Origin: Microcaldota archaeon
GTDB lineage: Archaea > Micrarchaeota > Micrarchaeia > Norongarragalinales > SBBD01
DNA length: 62,624 nt
Direction: 5' to 3'
Assembly (NCBI GenBank): GCA_016212475.1
Contig: JACRGC010000006.1
Location: forward strand, 1 to 62,624
Positions 57,767-62,624 of this stretch are shown in pieces; position 1 is the first letter of the stretch; each line of letters starts with the position of its first letter. Under the pieces are notes generated by a model that did no database searches, was not told where the DNA came from, and worked only from the letters and a program-made list of their open reading frames with translations. The position numbers were made by a program, and so were the translations under genes.

Positions 57767-59632
57767 ATGGCTCAGAATAAACCAGACCCAAGGGAAATTG
57801 CAAGGCAGGCAGCTAGGCTTTCAGTTACAAAGGAGGATGTGAAAAAGCAGTCCGATAGGGCAATTGTTGGCGGCGTAGCAGGCGCGACCCACATAAAACA
57901 GGCCGGAGCTTCGATTGCGGCAACTGCAAAGGGGGCAGTCCAAGCAGAGCCTTCGGCCGAAGATGTAGAGCATTTGCTTGCAAAGGAATTTAGGGAATAC
58001 TCTGTTGCCGAATTTTTCAAGAAGAATAGGCAGATGCTTGGGTATTCTGGAAAAATCAGATCGCTAACAACAATCATCCACGAATACGTCACCAATTCCG
58101 TCGATTCTTGCGAGGATGCGAATATTTTGCCGGATATCAAGGTCGAAATCCAAGAAATGGGGGAGCACCTAAAAGTCATTGTCGAGGATAACGGGACCGG
58201 AGTTCCAAAATCTAAAATAGGAAATGCGTTCGGGGAACTATTGTCTGGAACCAAATTCCATCAAAGGAGGCAAAAAAGAGGCCAGCAAGGAATTGGGGCC
58301 AAGGGAGCCACCTTGTTTGCCCAAATAACTACCGGCAAGCCATCAAAAATCAAAACCGGCGTTGGAAATTACAAGGTATTTGAATGCGAAGTCTCAATTG
58401 ATGTGAAAAACAACAAGCCGATAATTTCAAATGAAAAGGAATACAGTGGGAATTTCAAGGGAACTAGGGTTGAAGCCGAATTTAGCGAAGTTGGCTATAA
58501 CCGCTCGGAATATTCAGTTTACGAATATCTTCGGCGCACCGCAATTGCAAACCCGCATGTGCAAATCACATTGATTGAGCCAACCAAGGAAATAGTGGTT
58601 TTCCCAAGGGCAAGCACGGCAATCCCGCCAAAGCCAAAGGATTCGCTCCCGCATCCGCTTGGAGTTACAACTTCCGATTTTATGGATATGGCCCTCATTT
58701 CAAATAACAGGAAGATTTCATCATTCTTGCAGCAGGAATTCACAAGGGTTAGCTCGGATAAGACAAAGGAGCTTGAAATTATCGTAAACACGGGCGTGGA
58801 TCCAAAAACACCCGAATATGTGGATTTCAACAGATCGCCCCAAACCTTGAAATGGCCAGAAGCCGAAAGGATTGTCAAAAGCTTTGCAAATGTCAAATGG
58901 ATAGCTCCTGAAACGGATGTTTTAGTGCCAATTGGCGAAGAGCAGCTAAAGAAGAGCTTGAAAAATTTGCTGCAGCCTGAAGTCATGAAAATTTCCGAAA
59001 GAAAGCCGCGTGTTTTCCGAGGAGGGATCCCATTCCTTGTCGAAGCTGCAATTGCATACGGCGGATCATCCGGATCGCAAGCATCAACTGCGGCTGCTAA
59101 AGGAACCGAGGATAGGCCCGGACTTGCTAGAGTTGGGGAAGTTGTTAGGTATGCAAATAGCGTGCCCCTTCTTTTTGATGCCGGCTCTTGCGCAACCATG
59201 GAAGCTGTAAAAAGCATTGATTGGGCAAGGTACGACCTTCGGAAATGGGAAGAGATGCCAATTACGATTTTCATAAATTTTGTTTCCGTTTACGTCCCAT
59301 ACACTGGCGCTGGAAAACTTGCCATTTCACAAGAGGAGGAAATCATTGAAGAGATCAGATCCGCATTGATGGAGTGCGCAAGGGATATTTCAATGTATTT
59401 GCATTCACTCCAAAAAGCGGAAGACCAGGAAAGAAGGAGGATGATTTTCTTTAGGTACATTGGCGAGGTTGCCGAAGCGCTTCATGACATCAAAGGAGTC
59501 GAGAAGGTAAAAATCCAGGAAAAACTTAGGAAAATAGCCGAAGAGAGGACAAAAATTGCCGAGCAAGAAGAAGGGCTTGAAGAGATTGGAATTGATGAGG
59601 ACATGAAAAAAGAAGAGGAGGATGCGGAATAG
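57767..59632 (+). CDS. top6B: DNA topoisomerase VI subunit B
   Basis: This 621-aa GHKL ATPase drives strand passage. The N-box is TIIHEYVTNSVDSCED, the G1 box VEDNGTGVPKSKIG, and the lid QQGIGAKGATLFAQI. A H2TH segment and a transducer domain with the switch lysine region follow (SINWARYDLRK-like SIDWARYDLRKW). The N-terminal 60 residues add a basic/Ala-rich extension. top6A follows 730 bp later, interrupted by a toxin-antitoxin pair. Confidence 0.95.
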   Translation: MAQNKPDPREIARQAARLSVTKEDVKKQSDRAIVGGVAGATHIKQAGASIAATAKGAVQAEPSAEDVEHLLAKEFREYSVAEFFKKNRQMLGYSGKIRSLTTIIHEYVTNSVDSCEDANILPDIKVEIQEMGEHLKVIVEDNGTGVPKSKIGNAFGELLSGTKFHQRRQKRGQQGIGAKGATLFAQITTGKPSKIKTGVGNYKVFECEVSIDVKNNKPIISNEKEYSGNFKGTRVEAEFSEVGYNRSEYSVYEYLRRTAIANPHVQITLIEPTKEIVVFPRASTAIPPKPKDSLPHPLGVTTSDFMDMALISNNRKISSFLQQEFTRVSSDKTKELEIIVNTGVDPKTPEYVDFNRSPQTLKWPEAERIVKSFANVKWIAPETDVLVPIGEEQLKKSLKNLLQPEVMKISERKPRVFRGGIPFLVEAAIAYGGSSGSQASTAAAKGTEDRPGLARVGEVVRYANSVPLLFDAGSCATMEAVKSIDWARYDLRKWEEMPITIFINFVSVYVPYTGAGKLAISQEEEIIEEIRSALMECARDISMYLHSLQKAEDQERRRMIFFRYIGEVAEALHDIKGVEKVKIQEKLRKIAEERTKIAEQEEGLEEIGIDEDMKKEEEDAE

Positions 59633-59682
59633 GAAAAGGTTAATATAGGTTGTTTAACAAAGTTATACATGGTGGTTAGAAT

Positions 59683-59943
59683 ATGTATTACTTCAATCGT
59701 AGAATTGGGCCAAAAGGAACGGTAGTTATCCCTTCGGATTTGCGGGAAATGTTCGGATTGAAGGCTGGATCCGAAATTGTGCTTGGGGCCGATTCGGAAG
59801 GCATTAGGATAAAACCCGGCAAAACACCGGAAGAATTTGTGAAGGCTTTTTGCAGCATTGTCCCGGAAAGCAGGAAAACAAAGAACAAGATTGACATAAA
59901 TAAACTCCATGAAGATGAGATTTTGGAAAGGCATGGGTTATGA
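59683..59943 (+). CDS. AbrB-type antitoxin
   Basis: In this 86-aa protein, residues 1-50 form a SpoVT/AbrB domain: RIGPKGTVVIPSDLREMFGL then GSEIVLGADSEGIRIKP. The C-terminal helix would bind toxin. Its stop overlaps the PIN gene start (ATGA), a typical VapBC arrangement. A TATA-like GTTAATATAGG (59639-59649) suggests an independent promoter after top6B. Confidence 0.85.
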   Translation: MYYFNRRIGPKGTVVIPSDLREMFGLKAGSEIVLGADSEGIRIKPGKTPEEFVKAFCSIVPESRKTKNKIDINKLHEDEILERHGL

Positions 59944-60350
59944 TGAAATACATAGATGCGGGAGTATTTGTAATCGCTGCAGGAAGCGCCCCACCAACTG
60001 CAGATAAGGCATTGGAAATATTAAGGCAGATTGCTGCCGGCAAAATGCAGGCCGGAACTTCGGTGCTTTCGTGGGATGAACTGGCATACGTGATACGAAA
60101 AAAACTGGGCGGGGGAAATAGCAAGGATGCCAAAGAGCAAGGCAGGCTTTTTCTTTCAACGCCTAACCTAAAACTTTTCAATGCCACTTCGAAAACGGTT
60201 TCAATTGCACAGGAGTTGATGGAAAAATACGATTTGAGGCCAAGGGATGCAATCCACGCAGCAACTGCAATGGAAAATGGGATAACTGAAATTGTAAGCA
60301 CGGATTCGGATTTTGGAAGGATTAGGGGAATCAAATGGATTAAAATTTAG
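59940..60350 (+). CDS. PIN-domain toxin, VapC type
   Basis: The 136-aa PIN domain has acidic residues in KYIDAGVFV, WDELAYV, LRPRDAIHAATA and VSTDSDFG, as required for metal binding. It is translationally coupled to the AbrB-type antitoxin. Its stop is 10 bp before the top6A start, so toxin and topoisomerase subunit may share a transcript. Confidence 0.88.
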   Translation: MMKYIDAGVFVIAAGSAPPTADKALEILRQIAAGKMQAGTSVLSWDELAYVIRKKLGGGNSKDAKEQGRLFLSTPNLKLFNATSKTVSIAQELMEKYDLRPRDAIHAATAMENGITEIVSTDSDFGRIRGIKWIKI

Positions 60351-60360
60351 GTGAAAAGTC

Positions 60361-61497
60361 ATGGCAGAAAAAAAAGACGTTGGCGGGATGGCAAAACGGG
60401 AAAAGAACCGCGGAGAGATCCTTAAGCGCATCGGGGTATTTGCGGATAATTTGATTGGCGAAATCGACAGGAATGAAAATCCACACATAGATATTCCGGT
60501 TAGGGGAAGCAGCAATGTTGCATTTGATGTAAAGAACAAGAAAATCGTTTTGGGGGATAAGGTTGCTAAAAGGTATCTCTTCAACGTCTCACATGCAAGA
60601 AGGTTCATGCAAACCATGCTGGTTGCAAGCTATGTTAAGAAGGATCTGTTGGAGAATAATTTGACTGCTACGCTTCGAGACCTTTACTATGCAAAAAAAA
60701 GGACAATCCACGGAACCAAGGAAGATACAATCGATGAGCAAAAAGAATCCGATCTTGCAATTGTTGATTTTGAAGTTTCGCTGGATACGTTCAGGGAAAT
60801 GCTCCACCTTAGGGCTGAACCCAAGGGAAGGATGGCGGGGGATATGAAGATCAAGGATTTTGTAAGAGATAGGGAGAGCATCATTGATTTGAGCAAGCTT
60901 GGGAGTGGCGGGCTTGCAATCCCTTCAATTGTTGAGCAAATTGAATTCATGGACCATGGTTTGGAATATGTCTTGGTTGCCGAGAAAAATGCAATTTTTG
61001 ATAGGCTAAATGAGGATGAGTATTGGAGGAAGAACAAGTGCCTCCTTATGACAACTGCCGGACAGGCCGCTAGGGGAGCAAGAAGGCTTTTGCAAAGGCT
61101 AAGTGATGAGTTGAAACTTCCGGTTTACTGCTTAACCGACGCAGACCCGTATGGATGGTATATTTACTCTACTATGAAATACGGAAGCATGGCCTTAGCG
61201 CATGAATCGGATAGGCTTGGATGCAAGGAAATGAAGTTCCTTGGGATGAGCATTTCGGATATCGAGCATTATGATTTGAAATCCGTGACCATCAAGGCAA
61301 AGGAAGTCGACATAAAGCGAGCGCAGGAAATGAAGGCGTATGATTGGTTCAAGCCAAAGGAGTGGCAAAAGGAAATCGACAAGTTCTTGGATAAGAAAAT
61401 CAAGGCGGAAATCCAATCCCTTAGCAGCAAGAATTTGCAGTATATCAGCCAAAAATACCTTCCGGAAAAGATAAACGGGCAGGATTTCCTGCCGTAA
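60361..61497 (+). CDS. top6A: DNA topoisomerase VI subunit A
   Basis: The 378-aa Spo11/Top6A family protein cleaves DNA. The 5Y-CAP domain has the catalytic Tyr in TLRDLYYAKK, and the Toprim domain has VLVAEKNAIF and CLTDADPYGWYIY with metal-binding Glu and Asp. GGTGA precedes the ATG and overlaps the vapC stop. Subunit B lies upstream beyond the toxin-antitoxin pair. Confidence 0.95.
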   Translation: MAEKKDVGGMAKREKNRGEILKRIGVFADNLIGEIDRNENPHIDIPVRGSSNVAFDVKNKKIVLGDKVAKRYLFNVSHARRFMQTMLVASYVKKDLLENNLTATLRDLYYAKKRTIHGTKEDTIDEQKESDLAIVDFEVSLDTFREMLHLRAEPKGRMAGDMKIKDFVRDRESIIDLSKLGSGGLAIPSIVEQIEFMDHGLEYVLVAEKNAIFDRLNEDEYWRKNKCLLMTTAGQAARGARRLLQRLSDELKLPVYCLTDADPYGWYIYSTMKYGSMALAHESDRLGCKEMKFLGMSISDIEHYDLKSVTIKAKEVDIKRAQEMKAYDWFKPKEWQKEIDKFLDKKIKAEIQSLSSKNLQYISQKYLPEKINGQDFLP

Positions 61498-61630
61498 ACT
61501 GGTAAACAAATAAGATAGGCCGGGAAGCTAAGAGGCAAAATTAAACAATCACTAGTTCAAACCAAATACTTCTTTTTGCAATTTTTTTTGCCAACTAGGT
61601 CGATAAAAATACACACCTAATTATTACCAC

Positions 61631-62221
61631 CTATTGCAAAAGTCCGGCTCTGATAAAACCAACAGCCACAGCAATCAAAAGCAAGCCCATTACTTTTGAA
61701 AGTATCTCAATTGAATTGCCCCCAAAAAAACTAAGCAGCCGGTACGAATTCCTAAGGATCACCCAATTTGCAAAAAGGGAAGCAGCTGCTGCAAGAAAGG
61801 TCACAAACAATCCTTCCGTTGCCGTAAGAACAATTACACTAGTAATAACTCCGGGGCCGGTTATTAGAGGGACTCCAATAATTGTAGCTGCCACTTGGTA
61901 ATCTTTAGTTGCCTTTTCCTTCTTTTCCCAGCCAAATACTAGTTGGGCGCCTAAAATCAAAAGTACTCCTCCGCCTGCGATCTTGAAATCGGATAGGCTT
62001 ATGCCAAATAACTGAAGGATTGGGCTTCCAAAGAATAGGAAAATTGCCACCACAACCGATGCAACAATGAGTGCCTGATTAGCCGCTTTCATCTTGTTTT
62101 CAGCTGAAAATTTGCCGGTTAAGGATAGGAATACGGGAATTGAGGCAAACGGATCCATGATAGCAAATAGCAATGCAAAGGAGGAGATAAAACTTGATAG
62201 TGAAAATAAACCTTCAAACAT
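61631..62221 (-). CDS. MarC family integral membrane protein
   Basis: The 196-aa protein has six membrane helices and the MarC/UPF0056 motifs FALLFAIMDPFASIPVFLSLTG, ALIVASVVVAIFLFFG and IIGVPLITGPGVITSVI. The proposed transporter role is unproven for the family. It is divergent from the nadC-like gene at the edge. Confidence 0.88.
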   Translation of the reverse strand: MFEGLFSLSSFISSFALLFAIMDPFASIPVFLSLTGKFSAENKMKAANQALIVASVVVAIFLFFGSPILQLFGISLSDFKIAGGGVLLILGAQLVFGWEKKEKATKDYQVAATIIGVPLITGPGVITSVIVLTATEGLFVTFLAAAASLFANWVILRNSYRLLSFFGGNSIEILSKVMGLLLIAVAVGFIRAGLLQ

Positions 62222-62334
62222 GGAATAAGGAAGACTTGCCTGCTTAAAAAGAATTTTGTTTTAAGTATTAGCAAGGAATTTGGGAATAATGCAAGGAGTT
62301 TGTAATTGGGGGCCTTTTGAGGTATTTTAGGAAT

Positions 62335-62624
62335 ATGGGAAAACTTGGAATGTTCAACAGGAACATGAAACTGCTTGAAGGAACAATCAGGGGCAAGGTT
62401 AGGCAAGCTCTAATTGAGGATGCAAAATTTGACATTTCTTCGGAGGCGCTAAAATTGAAGGGAAATGCTATTGCTCAAATAGTTTCCGAAGAGGAAGGAA
62501 TTGTTTGCGGGATTTTGGAAGCAAAAGAAGCGTTTTTTGGCTTGAAAATAAAAGTTTTGAAAAAAGATGGGCAAAAAATCAAAAGAGGAAATGCGATTCT
62601 AACAATTGAAGGAGACATTAAACA
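62335..62624 (+). CDS. nadC: Nicotinate-nucleotide pyrophosphorylase, 5' part (cut by window end)
   Basis: The first 96 residues match the N-terminal domain of quinolinate phosphoribosyltransferase. VSEEEGIVCGILEAKEAFFG and LKKDGQKIKRGNAILTIEGDI give the barrel-sandwich hybrid that precedes the catalytic barrel. ATG 62335 is used; ATGs at 62350 and 62365 are alternatives. The catalytic half lies beyond the window, so the name relies on this domain alone. Confidence 0.75.
   Translation, partial: MGKLGMFNRNMKLLEGTIRGKVRQALIEDAKFDISSEALKLKGNAIAQIVSEEEGIVCGILEAKEAFFGLKIKVLKKDGQKIKRGNAILTIEGDIK

Overview
The window is archaeal chromosome. It carries archaeal RNA polymerase subunits RpoK and RpoL, aIF2-beta, aIF1A, ribosomal protein L40e, archaeal DnaG, FEN1 with a PIP box, NurA, both subunits of topoisomerase VI, TruD, D-aminoacyl-tRNA deacylase DtdA, MBF1 and a Pno1-type KH protein. 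Many starts follow a GGTGA ribosome-binding site, and many promoters show a TTTAWATA-type TATA box. Gene order is scattered, genes are short and closely packed, and several features are patchily distributed (NrdR, class I ribonucleotide reductase, fused GuaA, tRNA introns outside the anticodon loop). I infer a small-genome DPANN-like lineage, for example a diapherotrite/micrarchaeote relative; marker phylogeny was not possible here.

Layout. 1-5.0 kb: a possible structured RNA at the edge, then nrdR-nrdA-nrdB (the beta subunit has class Ic residues). 5.0-15.3 kb: an AT-rich integrated element bounded by a candidate 11-bp direct repeat. It holds a tyrosine recombinase, an AAA+/winged-helix replication-type protein, two ribbon-helix-helix proteins, an AbrB protein, membrane proteins, a glycosyltransferase-like protein and a large GHKL (MORC/HSP90-like) ATPase with a small partner. 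15.4-24.6 kb: lipoprotein, antiporter-acetyltransferase fusion, two toxin-antitoxin modules (VapBC, MNT/HEPN) with palindromic operators, NYN, CPBP, DnaG, CBS. 24.8-36.2 kb: guaA, MBF1, FEN1, glyA, Ca/Na exchanger, PRC-barrel, interrupted tRNA-Gly, rpoK-rpoL, two bPH2 proteins, dtdA.

36.2-40.0 kb is the most striking region: a compact ubiquitin-like conjugation cluster. It encodes an E1-like enzyme, a RING-like zinc protein, an Rpn11/CSN5-like JAMM protease, an uncharacterised basic 104-aa protein, a ubiquitin-like protein that already ends in Gly-Gly, and an E2 with HPN and catalytic Cys. The JAMM side and the Ubl/E2 side are divergently transcribed from about 65 bp. Together they could charge, transfer, attach and remove a ubiquitin-like modifier.

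40-62.6 kb: NurA, two tandem paralogues, dUTPase-family protein, tRNA-Thr, L40e, intron-bearing tRNA-Leu, aIF2-beta and aIF1A, transporters, tRNA-Lys and tRNA-Met with long related insertions in the T-loop, thymidylate kinase, a PAP2/CTP-dependent lipid kinase fusion, an orphan Lon-type protease, TrmI, TruD, a PLP decarboxylase, top6B-[AbrB-PIN module]-top6A, MarC and the start of nadC.

Two unexplained sequence families cut across these regions. One is a palindromic repeat of about 50-100 bp (26.3, 32.4, 32.6, 37.1, possibly 43.9 kb) whose nested stems differ between copies but keep pairing; one copy forms the T-loop insertion of tRNA-Gly. The other is a hairpin-rich sequence found as the T-loop insertion of both tRNA-Lys and tRNA-Met.
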